Below are positions 1 through 7,598 of a stretch of DNA of 19,297 nucleotides, piece by piece. The notes below the pieces were generated by a model, which made no database searches, was not told where the DNA came from, and saw nothing but the letters and a program-made list of their open reading frames with translations. The position numbers and the translations under genes are program-made. The stretch spans positions 1 through 19,297 of the forward strand of contig CAJTVO010000062.1 in assembly GCA_910579485.1 (NCBI GenBank). Reading direction: 5' to 3'. Numbering within the stretch: position 1 is the first letter of the stretch; each line of letters opens with the position of its first letter. This DNA comes from an uncultured Oscillospiraceae bacterium (lineage in GTDB: Bacteria > Bacillota > Clostridia > Oscillospirales > Oscillospiraceae).

Positions 1-1
1 G

Positions 2-127
2 CTAATTCATGCGACTACCGATGAGACCATAGCAAAGCATCTTGCCATTCTCAACCTTAGCAAAAGGCAAATTTCCAAGCTAAACAAACTCCGCATAGCA
101 GCGGGAAACACGCCAATCTCTATCTAA
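2..127 (+). CDS. C-terminal fragment of an open frame inside the intron (possibly the intron-encoded protein)
   Basis: The frame starting at base 2 is open from the window edge to a TAA at 125-127, giving 41 residues with a basic, helical-looking stretch (NLSKRQISKLNKLRIAAG) and ending in NTPISI. The stop lies about 80 bases before domain V, which is where an intron-encoded reverse transcriptase/maturase in domain IV would normally end. I do not recognise the sequence as a known maturase X-domain or HNH endonuclease tail, so assignment to the intron-encoded protein rests on position only. It could also be chance open frame within structured domain IV RNA. Confidence 0.35.
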   Translation, partial: LIHATTDETIAKHLAILNLSKRQISKLNKLRIAAGNTPISI

Positions 128-208
128 ACGGCTTCGGATAGAATGCGGCACACCTCTTAAACTGCTTGTAATAACTTGTGACAATGAAAATGTAGTTTGA
201 TTGATGGA

Positions 209-242
209 ACGCCGTGTGAGGGGAAACTCTCATGCACGGTGT
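209..242 (+). ncRNA. Group II intron domain V (catalytic hairpin)
   Basis: The hairpin pairs 209-216 with 235-242 and 217-222 with 227-232, leaving a two-base bulge (TG, 233-234) and a GAAA tetraloop at 223-226. This is the canonical 34-nt domain V fold. The catalytic triad reads CGC (210-212) instead of the commoner AGC, with the middle G in the expected G.U wobble with 240. CGC is a known variant of some bacterial intron classes. Confidence 0.9.
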
Positions 243-245
243 GGA

Positions 246-294
246 GCGGGGGAAAAGCCGGAAACGTTGATACTGTAGGCTTACCTATCGCTAT
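246..294 (+). ncRNA. Group II intron domain VI with branch-point A and 3' splice site
   Basis: GCG (246-248) pairs with CGC (289-291), G249 with T288, GGG (250-252) with CCT (284-286), and AAGCC (255-259) with GGCTT (278-282). This leaves A287 bulged, the expected branch-point nucleophile, seven nucleotides from the intron end at 294. The geometry fixes the 3' splice site to within a base or two. Confidence 0.8.
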
Positions 295-2429
295 ATTTTG
301 ACAGCTCCATCCGTTTTCAGCTGTCCTTCCTCAACCTCGCGGCGGGGAGCGGCGGTTATGCGGAGAGCATCACCATCCAGCCACGGACGGACAATTTCAA
401 CGGTGTTCGGCAGGAATACTCCGATATGCTCCAAAACCAGCTGGCGAAGGGCAATAACGGCCTCACCAAGACCAAGTACCTGACCTTTGGCATTGAGGCG
501 GAGAACATTCGGGCCGCAAAGCCCCGGTTGGAGCGTATCGAAACCGACATTCTCAACAATTTCAAGCGTCTGGGCGTGTCGGCGGAGCCTATGAACGGCA
601 AAGAGCGCCTGCACCTGATGCACGGCGTATTCCACATGGACGGGCAGACGCCGTTCCGGTTCTCCTGGGACTGGCTGGCCCCCAGCGGCCTGTCGGTCAA
701 GGACTTCATCGCCCCCAGCAGCTTTGAGTTCCGCAATGGCCGGATGTTCCGCATGGGCCGGAAGTACGGGGCGGTCAGCTTTGTTCAGATCATGGCCCCG
801 GAACTGAATGACCGGATGCTGGCGGACTTCCTGGATATGGAGAGCAGTCTGATCGTCAATCTGCACATCCAGTCCGTGGACCAGGTGAACGCCATCAAGA
901 CGGTCAAGCGGAAGATCACCGATCTGGACAGCGCCAAGATCGAGCAGCAGAAAAAGGCAGTCCGGGCCGGATACGACATGGACCTCATTCCCAGCGACCT
1001 CGCCACCTACGGCACGGAGGCCAAAAAGCTCTTGCAGGACCTCCAGAGCCGGAATGAGCGGATGTTCCTCGTCACTTTCCTGGTGCTGAACACAGCGGAC
1101 AGTCTGCGGCAGCTGGACAACAACGTATTTCAGGCGTCCAGTATCGCCCAGAAACACAACTGCCAGCTTGTCCGCCTGGACTTCCAGCAGGAGCAGGGCC
1201 TGATGAGCAGTCTGCCCCTGGGGTACAATCAGATCGAGATACAGCGGAGCTTGACAACTTCAAGCACCGCTATTTTTGTACCCTTCACCACCCAGGAATT
1301 GTTTCAGCACGGCGGCGAGGCCCTGTACTACGGTCTGAACGCTCTCAGCAACAACCTCATCATGGTGGACCGCAAACGGCTTAAAAACCCGAACGGCCTA
1401 ATCCTTGGCACTCCCGGCAGCGGCAAATCCTTCTCTGCCAAGCGGGAGATCCTCAATGTGTTCCTCGTTACGGATGATGACATCATTATCTGTGACCCGG
1501 AGGCGGAGTATTTTCCCCTGGTCCACCGGCTGGAGGGACAGGTTATCAAGATTTCCCCCACCAGCAAGCAGTACGTCAATCCTATGGACCTCAACCTGGA
1601 CTATTCGGACGATGAAAGCCCGCTGTCTCTGAAGGTGGATTTCCTGTTGTCCTTCTGTGACATTGTGGTGGGCAGCAAGGACGGGTTGCAGCCTGTGGAA
1701 AAGACCGTCATTGACCGCTGCGTCCGGCTGGTCTACCGGGACTATCTGGCCGACCCCAGGCCGGAGAATATGCCCATCCTGGAGGACCTGTATAACCTTC
1801 TGCTGAAACAGGACGAGAAGGAGGCCCACTTCATCGCCACGGCGCTGGAAATCTACGTCACCGGCAGTCTGAACGTGTTCAACCACCGGACCAACGTGGA
1901 CATTGACAACCGCATTGTCTGCTACGACATCAAGGAGTTGGGTAAGCAGTTGAAACAGCTGGGGATGCTCGTCATCCAGGATCAGGTCTGGAACCGTGTC
2001 ACCATCAACCGGGCCGCTGGCAAGACCACCCGCTACTATGTGGACGAGTTTCATTTGCTCTTGAAGGGCGAACTGGCCTCCTGGAGCGTGGAGATTTGGA
2101 AACGCTTTCGGAAATGGGGCGGCATCCCCACCGGCATCACCCAGAACAGCAAGGACCTCCTGGCAAGCCCGGAGATCGCCAACATCCTGGAGAACAGCGA
2201 CTTTGTGTATATGCTCAATCAGGCGGCTGGCGACCGGCAGATTCTCGCCAAGCAGCTGAATATCTCCCCCCACCAGCTGTCCTACGTCACCCATTCCGGC
2301 GAGGGTGAGGGCCTGATGTTCTATGGCAATGTTATCCTGCCCTTCATCGACCGTTTCCCGAAGGACACGGAGCTGTACCGCATCATGACGACCCGGCTGA
2401 GTGAAATCGCGCCGGAGGGCGGTGCATGA
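295..2429 (+). CDS. VirB4-like conjugal transfer ATPase (CD1110 family), second exon
   Basis: The cytoplasmic ATPase of the type IV secretion/conjugation channel, which powers assembly and substrate transfer. This is exon 2: the frame runs from the intron border through 710 codons to TGA, and the first part (FDSSIRFQLSFLNLAAGSGG) already looks like family protein well upstream of the first ATG at 426, so 426 is not the true start. The Walker A motif GTPGSGKS is encoded at 1407-1430 and the Walker B-like YYVDEFHLLL at about 2034-2063. Further family-typical blocks include NRVTINRAAGK, KWGGIPTGITQN and ISPHQLSYVTHSGEGEG. Family members are about 800 residues, so roughly the first 80-100 residues should be in exon 1, outside the window. 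The stop overlaps the next start as ATGA, suggesting translational coupling. Without intron splicing no intact product can be made. Confidence 0.93.
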
Positions 2430-3373
2430 GCGAGGCTGTCTACACCAAGCAAGACCTGATGACAATGCAGGCGTGGCCGCTGGAGCGGAAAATCCGGGAG
2501 TCCCAGGCAAGCATCCGGGAGTGGTACGAACACTACGGCGGCAAGGTCTTTGTCTCCTTCTCCGGGGGCAAGGACTCCACCGTACTTCTGGATTTGGTGC
2601 GGGGCCTTTACCCTGATGTGCCTGCCGCCTATGCGGACACCGGCATGGAGTACCCGGAAATCCAAGACTTCGTGCGTTCGGTCCCTAATGTGGAGTGGGT
2701 ACAGCCGGTCATGCCCTTCCATCAGATCATTGAGCAGTATGGATACCCAGTCATATCAAAAGATGTGGCAAAACGTATCTATTATGCCAGAAAGGGCAGC
2801 AGATGGGCAATCAATCAGCTGAACGGTTTCAATTCGGATGGAAGTCCCTCCTGGTATAATCAGCGGTATATGAAGTGGCGTGTTCTTCTGGACGCGCCGT
2901 TTCTCATCTCTGAATACTGCTGCGGTGCTATGAAAACCCGGCCTCTCCACAAATACGCCCGTCAGACTGGCAGGGCGGCAATTATGGGAACTATGGCCTG
3001 CGAGAGCAAGCGGCGGGAGGGGGCCTTTCTGCAAACCGGCTGCAATGCCTATCACATCAAGGAACCAGCCTGCAAGCCGCTGTCCTTCTGGACAGAACAG
3101 GATGCCCTTCTCTATCTGCGTATGACCGGCATCCCCTACGCCTCCATCTACGGCGAGATCGTAGAGCGGGGCGGCAAGCTCGTCACCACCGGCGCACAGC
3201 GGACGGGCTGTATGTTCTGTATGTTCGGCCTCCACCTGGAAAAGCAACCGAACCGCTTTCAGCGCATGGCCCTGACCCACCCCCGGCAGCACGATTTCTG
3301 TGTCAACACCCTGGGCTGTGGGAAAGTGCTGGACTACATCGGCGTTCCCTATCAACCTTTGACGGATAACTGA
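2426..3373 (+). CDS. PP-loop / phosphoadenosine phosphosulfate reductase-like protein with Fe-S type cysteines
   Basis: 315 residues, starting at the ATG of an ATGA overlap with the VirB4 stop. The PP-loop (ATP pyrophosphatase) motif SFSGGKDSTVLLDL is at about residues 44-57, the signature of the PAPS/APS reductase, DndC and tRNA-sulfuration superfamily. An adjacent cysteine pair, C165-C166, is followed after 95 residues by C262-M-F-C265. This CC...CXXC arrangement is the 4Fe-4S ligand pattern of APS reductases, but the ECGxH C-terminal catalytic motif of those enzymes is absent; the tail instead has LGCGKVLDYIGVPY. Proteins of this type recur next to VirB4 in clostridial conjugative elements, but I know of no defined substrate. 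A sulfur or adenylation role on nucleic acid is possible but inferred. The segment around 2735-2970 uses more AT-rich codons than its neighbours. Confidence 0.85.
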   Translation: MSEAVYTKQDLMTMQAWPLERKIRESQASIREWYEHYGGKVFVSFSGGKDSTVLLDLVRGLYPDVPAAYADTGMEYPEIQDFVRSVPNVEWVQPVMPFHQIIEQYGYPVISKDVAKRIYYARKGSRWAINQLNGFNSDGSPSWYNQRYMKWRVLLDAPFLISEYCCGAMKTRPLHKYARQTGRAAIMGTMACESKRREGAFLQTGCNAYHIKEPACKPLSFWTEQDALLYLRMTGIPYASIYGEIVERGGKLVTTGAQRTGCMFCMFGLHLEKQPNRFQRMALTHPRQHDFCVNTLGCGKVLDYIGVPYQPLTDN

Positions 3374-3389
3374 AAGGAGTTTTTCGACT

Positions 3390-3839
3390 ATGGACAATGA
3401 ACTGTATCTCATCCACCTGGACGATTACCTGAGCCACGTTGACGGCAAGCTGGATATGTACGACCTGCTGCTGGAGCTGGTGCGGTCTGTGCGGAAGGAC
3501 CTGGAGGCGGGGGAGCCGTCCCAGGCCATGCGGACCCTGTGCGGCTACGAGCAGCAGGCCCATGAGATGTATGAGGGCTGGGACATCCCGGATGACTACA
3601 CTGCTTTCTGCGACATCAACGACCTGGGCCCGCTGATGGAGCGCGAGCTGCTGCCTGCTGATGACGAGGACGATGACGGCGATATGTCCGCTGCCCCCCG
3701 CCTCCTGCGTGCTGTGGGCCAGCTGACGGAGAGTACCCGGAACATCCTGGCGGTTGCCAATGAGATCGTGGAGTTCGAGGAGGAAATTGACCGCCTCCTG
3801 GCGGAGAACGAAAAGCCGGAGAACGACTGTGCCGAGTGA
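3390..3839 (+). CDS. Acidic conjugative-element protein of unknown function
   Basis: 149 residues, ATG at 3390 with a good ribosome-binding site AAAGGAG at 3373-3379. I do not recognise a named domain. The protein is strongly acidic, with an uninterrupted Asp/Glu run (ADDEDDDGD) near residues 90-98, and is predicted largely helical (SHVDGKLDMYDLLLELVRSV at the start; EIVEFEEEIDRLLAENEK at the end). It has no signal peptide or membrane segment, so it is likely cytoplasmic. It lies between the PP-loop gene and the DUF6674-type gene in the same unbroken transcription unit, which suggests a conjugation accessory role, but that is inference from location alone. Confidence 0.78.
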   Translation: MDNELYLIHLDDYLSHVDGKLDMYDLLLELVRSVRKDLEAGEPSQAMRTLCGYEQQAHEMYEGWDIPDDYTAFCDINDLGPLMERELLPADDEDDDGDMSAAPRLLRAVGQLTESTRNILAVANEIVEFEEEIDRLLAENEKPENDCAE

Positions 3840-3860
3840 CAGCGGCGTCCAGATCATTGC

Positions 3861-3868
3861 AGGAGGTG
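3861..3868 (+). promoter_or_regulatory. Near-consensus ribosome-binding site that fixes a TTG start
   Basis: AGGAGGTG followed by AC at 3861-3870 is close to the full anti-16S match and sits five bases before TTG at 3874. No in-frame ATG occurs at the expected protein beginning. The upstream GTG at 3829 lacks a comparable site. Confidence 0.7.
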
Positions 3869-3873
3869 ACACA

Positions 3874-4659
3874 TTGCAGGACAATGAGAAAATCGCCCAG
3901 CTCCTTACGCAGCTGATGCAGACCGGGCAGGCGGAACAGGCGGCGAATATCCGGCAGCTGTGCGGCTATGTGGACAGTCTGGAAAAGCAGTATGCAGCAG
4001 TCATGTCGGAGTTGCAGGGCATTAAGGAGCAGCTTTCCGAGGCCACGGCGCAAAAGCGTCCGCTCCGGGTCCAGGTGTCCGATGCCGTTCAGACGGCGGA
4101 AACGGCGTTGAAACAGGCCCGCGATCAGCTCCCCACCTTGAAGGAGGACCTTGCGATCTGGGCCGAAACCACCGCGAACGACCTCAGACGGGTGGGCATT
4201 TCCGTCTTGGACAACACCGTGGCCTTCTTGAACATCCAGCAAATACTGGAGAATATTCGGGATGCACTGGAGTCCGCCCTTCAAAGCGTCCGGTCCGCCA
4301 TTCATCAGGTGGAGACAATGGGGCAGGAGCTGCGGGAGGCCGGGAACCATTTGGCAAACGCCGGTCGTGCCGCTGCGGGCCGGGAAATCCAGCCGAAGGA
4401 CGTAACCCAGGAGGGCCGCTTTCAAGCCGTGGTCCTGGCCCCCCTGCGCGGCACGGACAGGATGCTCACCGGCATGACCCGTACAACGCAGGCCGCTGTT
4501 CGCAACGTGAGACGGCTGGAGCGCACGGCGGAAGAGAACCGGGGCAGGCGGGAGCGGTCCTCTGTCCGGCAGAGGCTGGAGCAGAAGAAGGAGATCGTGT
4601 CCCAGGCCCCGCCCAGTTCGCCCCCGCCGGGGAGAAGAAAATCTGAGGCTGTGCTATGA
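3874..4659 (+). CDS. DUF6674-type helical mobile-element protein
   Basis: 261 residues, beginning at TTG 3874 with the product start (M)QDNEKIAQLLTQLMQTGQAE. The start was chosen because the near-perfect AGGAGGTG sits five bases upstream and because family proteins begin with this kind of helix. The body is almost entirely helical/coiled-coil (LCGYVDSLEKQYAAVMSELQ). It carries the stretch VETMGQELREAGNHLANAGR and then EGRFQAVVLAPLRGTDRMLTG, which I recognise from DUF6674 proteins of clostridial elements. The C-terminus is basic and Ser/Pro rich. The function is unknown; conserved position before the CD1108-type hydrolase suggests a role in the transfer apparatus. Its stop overlaps the next gene as ATGA. 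Confidence 0.8.
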   Translation: MQDNEKIAQLLTQLMQTGQAEQAANIRQLCGYVDSLEKQYAAVMSELQGIKEQLSEATAQKRPLRVQVSDAVQTAETALKQARDQLPTLKEDLAIWAETTANDLRRVGISVLDNTVAFLNIQQILENIRDALESALQSVRSAIHQVETMGQELREAGNHLANAGRAAAGREIQPKDVTQEGRFQAVVLAPLRGTDRMLTGMTRTTQAAVRNVRRLERTAEENRGRRERSSVRQRLEQKKEIVSQAPPSSPPPGRRKSEAVL

Positions 4660-6389
4660 GCCGGAAGAAAACCCCCCGCCTGCAATTCACCGATGCCGAG
4701 CAGGACGGTAGCCGTCTGAAGGAGCATGACCGGGCCAAAGAGCGTGAGGCTGACCGTGCGGCGATGCGGAAGGATGCACCGCCAAAGGGCCGGAAAAAGC
4801 TGAAACGGCGCATGATTGACCAGAAATCCGCTGCTGGCAGAAAGAAAAAGGGCAAATCCGCCGCCGGTCAGAAAACTGCCAAAACGGAGGGCCAGCTGCA
4901 ATTTGAGGAAAACAGGGTCAAGCCGCCCTCCAAACTGTCCCATGCGGTCAAGACGGCCCCCGTTCTGGCGGTTTCCGGCAGGCTGCACCATGAGATCAGC
5001 GAGGCGGAGGAGGACAATGTTGGCGTGGAGAGCGCTCACCGGCTGGAACAGACCGCTGAAACCGGCGTCCATCTGGCGGAGCGCTCCCGCCGCGCCCGCA
5101 AGCTGCGGGAGTACCGGGCGGCGGAGCGGGCAGAGATCGACGCCCTCTACCAGCAGGCACTTCAAGACCACCCGGAGCTTGGCAGCAATCCCCTGTCACG
5201 CTGGCAGCAGCGGCAGGCCATCAAAAAGCAGTATGCCGCCGCAAAGCGTTCCGGGCAGGCGGCAGAGGGTGCGGCCAGGGCTACGTCCACTATGGCGGAG
5301 CGTGTTTCCGACACTCTCAAAGGTGCTGCGGATACCGGCAAAAGGGCCGGAGAGTTTGTCATGCGGCACAAGAAGGGCTTTCTCATTGTCATCGGCCTGT
5401 TCCTCATTCTGGTGATGTTTTTGAACATGATGTCCTCCTGTTCCGTGCTGGCCCAGGCCATTTTGAGCGGCGGGACCGGCGGCACGTTCCCCTGCGAGGA
5501 TGCGGATATGCTGGGAGCTGAGGCCGACTATGCCGCGCTGGAGGCCGCTTTGCAGAACGAGGTGGACAACTACCCCAGCTACCACCCCGGCTATGACGAG
5601 TATCGCTATGATCTGGACAGCATCGGCCACGACCCCTATGTGCTGATCTCCCTGCTGACCGCTTACCACCAGGGAACATGGACCCGGAGCGAGGTACAGG
5701 GGACATTGCAGATGCTCTTTGACCGGCAGTACACCCTCACCCAGACAGTGGATGTGGAGGTGCGGTATTACGAAACGGATGACGGCGATGTGCCTTACAA
5801 CTATTACATCTGCAACGTCAAGCTGGAAAACTTCGACCTGTCCCATCTGCCCGTCTACCTTTTGAGTGAAGATCAGCTGAGTGCCTATTCCGTGTATATG
5901 TCCAACCAAGGCAACCGGCCTGATCTGTTTCCTACCGACCAATTCCCCAACGCCTCCCAGCGGCAGGACTACCTGGACTATGACGTTCCCCCGGAGGCCC
6001 TGGAGGATGAAGTATTCGCCGCCATGCTTACCGAGGCAGAGAAGTACCTGGGGATGCCCTACGTCTGGGGCGGCAGCAATCCCAGCACGTCCTTTGACTG
6101 TTCCGGTTTTGTCAGCTGGGTCATTAACCACTCCGGCTGGAACGTGGGGCGGCTGGGGGCAAAGAGCCTTTGCAACATCTGCACTCCGGTATCCCCGGCC
6201 AACGCCCGCCCCGGCGATCTGGTGTTTTTCATCAACACTTATGACGCACCGGACCCCAACGCCCCTACCCACTGTGGTATCTATGTGGGCAATAACATGA
6301 TGATACATTGCGGAAATCCCATTTCCTACGCCAATTTGAACTCGAATTATTGGCAAAATCATTTTTACTGCTATGGCAGACTTCCTTAA
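4656..6389 (+). CDS. Membrane-anchored NlpC/P60 cell-wall peptidase (CD1108 family mobile element protein)
   Basis: 577 residues. Residues 1-240 are a highly charged, Lys/Arg-rich cytoplasmic region. One membrane segment (GFLIVIGLFLILVMFLNMM, about 241-260) follows, then an extracellular part of about 190 residues, then an NlpC/P60 domain from about residue 457. Catalytic residues are visible: Cys482 in DCSGF, His539 in THCGIYVG, and His551 as the likely third polar residue. Such enzymes cleave peptidoglycan stem peptides; here it would open the wall for the transfer channel. I see no lysozyme-like domain of the kind fused to NlpC/P60 in Tn916 CwlT, so this appears to be a single-activity hydrolase. 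The start is coupled to the preceding gene through ATGA; the independent ribosome-binding site is weak. Confidence 0.88.
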   Translation: MSRKKTPRLQFTDAEQDGSRLKEHDRAKEREADRAAMRKDAPPKGRKKLKRRMIDQKSAAGRKKKGKSAAGQKTAKTEGQLQFEENRVKPPSKLSHAVKTAPVLAVSGRLHHEISEAEEDNVGVESAHRLEQTAETGVHLAERSRRARKLREYRAAERAEIDALYQQALQDHPELGSNPLSRWQQRQAIKKQYAAAKRSGQAAEGAARATSTMAERVSDTLKGAADTGKRAGEFVMRHKKGFLIVIGLFLILVMFLNMMSSCSVLAQAILSGGTGGTFPCEDADMLGAEADYAALEAALQNEVDNYPSYHPGYDEYRYDLDSIGHDPYVLISLLTAYHQGTWTRSEVQGTLQMLFDRQYTLTQTVDVEVRYYETDDGDVPYNYYICNVKLENFDLSHLPVYLLSEDQLSAYSVYMSNQGNRPDLFPTDQFPNASQRQDYLDYDVPPEALEDEVFAAMLTEAEKYLGMPYVWGGSNPSTSFDCSGFVSWVINHSGWNVGRLGAKSLCNICTPVSPANARPGDLVFFINTYDAPDPNAPTHCGIYVGNNMMIHCGNPISYANLNSNYWQNHFYCYGRLP

Positions 6390-6403
6390 AGGAGTGATGC
6401 GAA

Positions 6404-6646
6404 ATGAACCCGAAGATCAAGAAGATCGACAAGGAGTACGAGAAGAACGCGGAGAAGATCACGGAACTCCAGGCCCGTCAGCGGGAGCTGGAGAAGCAGC
6501 GGATGGAGCTGGAGAACCTGGACATTATCGGCCTCGTCCGGGGTATGGGCCTGTCGCCGGACCAGCTGGCGGCGCTCATCCAGGCCGCGCCGCCCCAGCC
6601 GGTCCCCGCACCGGAGCGGAAGGAGGACGGCTATGAGACGGTTTAA
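6404..6646 (+). CDS. DUF4315 family coiled-coil protein
   Basis: 80 residues, ATG at 6404 with AAAGGAG at 6388-6394. The first two thirds form a charged heptad-like coiled coil (KIKKIDKEYEKNAEKITELQ and on to MELENLDIIG). A conserved hydrophobic patch IIGLVRGMGLSPDQLAALI follows, then a Pro-rich tail. I recognise this as DUF4315, a small protein found between the CD1108- and CD1107-type genes in clostridial conjugative elements. The function is unknown; the coiled coil suggests it binds a partner. It overlaps the next gene by 14 bases in another frame. Confidence 0.87.
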   Translation: MNPKIKKIDKEYEKNAEKITELQARQRELEKQRMELENLDIIGLVRGMGLSPDQLAALIQAAPPQPVPAPERKEDGYETV

Positions 6647-7337
6647 GACCCTGTTCCTGCTGCTGTCCACCATGCTCATGCTCTCCACCTGTGCCGCCCC
6701 CGCCTACGCCTATGCGGATGAGACGGAGGAAAATCCCCCGGTCACGGGCGGTACGGAGACTCAGCCCCTGACCCCAGAGGGCAACATGACCCTGGTGGAC
6801 GATATTGATGGCGAGGCCGGGAAGGACAAACAGTTCATCGTGGTCCAGAGCCGGGCCGGTCACTATTTCTATATCATTATTGACCGGGCGGCGGAGGGGG
6901 ACAACATCGTCCACTTTCTGAACCAGGTGGACGAGGCCGACCTTCTCTCCCTGATCGAGCAGGAGGAACAGGCCCCCGCCGTCTGTTCCTGTACGGTCAA
7001 ATGCGCCCCCGGTGCGGTCAATACCGCCTGCGAGGTCTGCGCCGTCAATATGGCGGAGTGCGTTGGGCCGGAGCCGGAGCCGCAGGAGCCGGACCCGCCC
7101 CCGGATACACCGGAGGCCCCGGAGGAACCGGAGAAACAGAGCGGCAATCCGCTGATAATCGTGGCGCTGCTGGCGGTCCTGGGCGCTGGGGGGGCGGTGG
7201 CCTATCTGAAATTCTTCAAGAAAAAGCCGGACACCAAGGGCAGCGCCGATCTGGATGATTACGACTATGGCGATGATGACCCGGAGGACGAGCCGGAGGA
7301 TGACGGCGACCCGGACGATGATCTGGAGGACGAATGA
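6633..7337 (+). CDS. DUF4366 / CD1107 family secreted, membrane-anchored protein
   Basis: 234 residues, ATG at 6633 behind AAGGAGG (6620-6626). The N-terminus is a signal peptide (basic RRFK, a hydrophobic LLLSTMLMLSTCAAP core, probable cleavage after AYA near residue 26). The extracellular domain contains GKDKQFIVVQSRAGHYFYII and a cysteine cluster (CSCTVKC...CEVCAVNMAEC) typical of DUF4366. A second membrane segment (about residues 169-188, LIIVALLAVLGAGGAVAYL) is followed by a basic stop-transfer FFKKKP and a very acidic tail rich in DDxxDE. Topology: ectodomain outside, acidic tail inside. It is a probable conjugation accessory at the cell surface; a mechanism is not known to me. Confidence 0.87.
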   Translation: MRRFKTLFLLLSTMLMLSTCAAPAYAYADETEENPPVTGGTETQPLTPEGNMTLVDDIDGEAGKDKQFIVVQSRAGHYFYIIIDRAAEGDNIVHFLNQVDEADLLSLIEQEEQAPAVCSCTVKCAPGAVNTACEVCAVNMAECVGPEPEPQEPDPPPDTPEAPEEPEKQSGNPLIIVALLAVLGAGGAVAYLKFFKKKPDTKGSADLDDYDYGDDDPEDEPEDDGDPDDDLEDE

Positions 7338-7519
7338 AATATTTCACCAACAATCCGCTGGAACGGCAGATGATGCGGCCTCCCACCTACCGGCCCAAGC
7401 CTGACCCGGCCCCGCCTGTTCCCCAAAGCCACCCCTGCTATGGCTGTAAGCGCCGGAACGAGAGCGCCGGCTGCGTCCTGCCCTGCTACCGGGGCGTGGA
7501 GCGTCTGCCGCCCCGGTGA
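7334..7519 (+). CDS. Small cysteine-containing protein of unknown function
   Basis: 61 residues, starting in an ATGA overlap with the DUF4366 stop and with GGAGG at 7325-7329. The N-terminal half is Pro-rich (RPPTYRPKPDPAPPVPQSHP). The C-terminal half has four cysteines in the order CYGC...C...C (PCYGCKRRNESAGCVLPCYR), consistent with a small zinc-binding knuckle. I do not recognise a named family. Its coupling to the preceding gene, the codon bias of its neighbours and its position before topB make it likely to be real. Confidence 0.65.
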   Translation: MKYFTNNPLERQMMRPPTYRPKPDPAPPVPQSHPCYGCKRRNESAGCVLPCYRGVERLPPR

Positions 7520-7549
7520 GCCATTGAAATTACAATAAATCTACATTTT

Positions 7550-7583
7550 GGCAAGCGGTCTGGAGCGTTCCGGGCCGCTTGCC
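7550..7583 (+). terminator. Strong 15-bp hairpin between the small cysteine gene and topB
   Basis: GGCAAGCGGTCTGGA (7550-7564) pairs with TCCGGGCCGCTTGCC (7569-7583), including some G.U pairs, around a GCGT loop. There is no run of T after the stem on either strand, so it is not a classical intrinsic terminator. The stem ends eight bases before the topB ribosome-binding site. It may be an mRNA processing or stabilising hairpin, a weak terminator, or a translational control element. It follows an unusual AT-rich stretch (7521-7549). Confidence 0.55.
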
Positions 7584-7591
7584 CTATATTG

Positions 7592-7598
7592 AAGGAGG
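7592..7598 (+). promoter_or_regulatory. Ribosome-binding site deciding the topB start
   Basis: AAGGAGG lies one base from ATG 7600 but seven bases from TTG 7606. The spacing favours TTG 7606 as the initiation codon, even though an ATG is present in the same frame. Confidence 0.55.

Larger units (their letters stand above)
1..294 (+). mobile_element. Group II intron, 3' portion, inserted in the VirB4-like gene
   Basis: The 3' part of a self-splicing group II intron (ribozyme retroelement) whose 5' part lies before the window. A complete 34-nt domain V (209-242) is followed by a domain VI helix with a bulged A at 287, seven bases before a CTAT end at 294. Directly after 294 the VirB4 reading frame opens as F-D-S-S; an in-frame TAG at 276-278 closes that frame inside the intron. 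The splice point at 294/295 is inferred from the domain VI geometry and the restored protein homology. The base composition is clearly more AT-rich than the flanking conjugation genes, as expected for a retroelement acquired separately. Splicing would be needed to make full VirB4. Confidence 0.88.

Noticed and set aside
426..428. ATG 426 as the start of the VirB4-like protein
   Set aside because: Family-like protein continues upstream in the same frame to the intron border (FDSSIRFQLSF...), so 426 is an internal Met.
1398..2510. A 370-codon minus-strand open frame opposite VirB4
   Set aside because: Antisense shadow opposite the Walker A and B region. The composition is typical of reverse-complemented GC-rich codons.
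5196..6362. A 388-codon minus-strand open frame opposite the NlpC/P60 gene
   Set aside because: Same shadow effect. It has no ribosome-binding site or protein motif, and the plus frame has the catalytic Cys and His residues.
6633..6710. Lipoprotein signal in the CD1107-type protein (LSTC)
   Set aside because: The residue before Cys is Thr, not Gly/Ala/Ser, and a good signal peptidase I site follows (AYA). A second membrane segment already anchors the protein.
7524..7549. A sigma-A type promoter in the AT-rich stretch before topB (TTGAAA, TACAAT)
   Set aside because: The -35-like and -10-like boxes are not at a workable spacing. No convincing pair was found.
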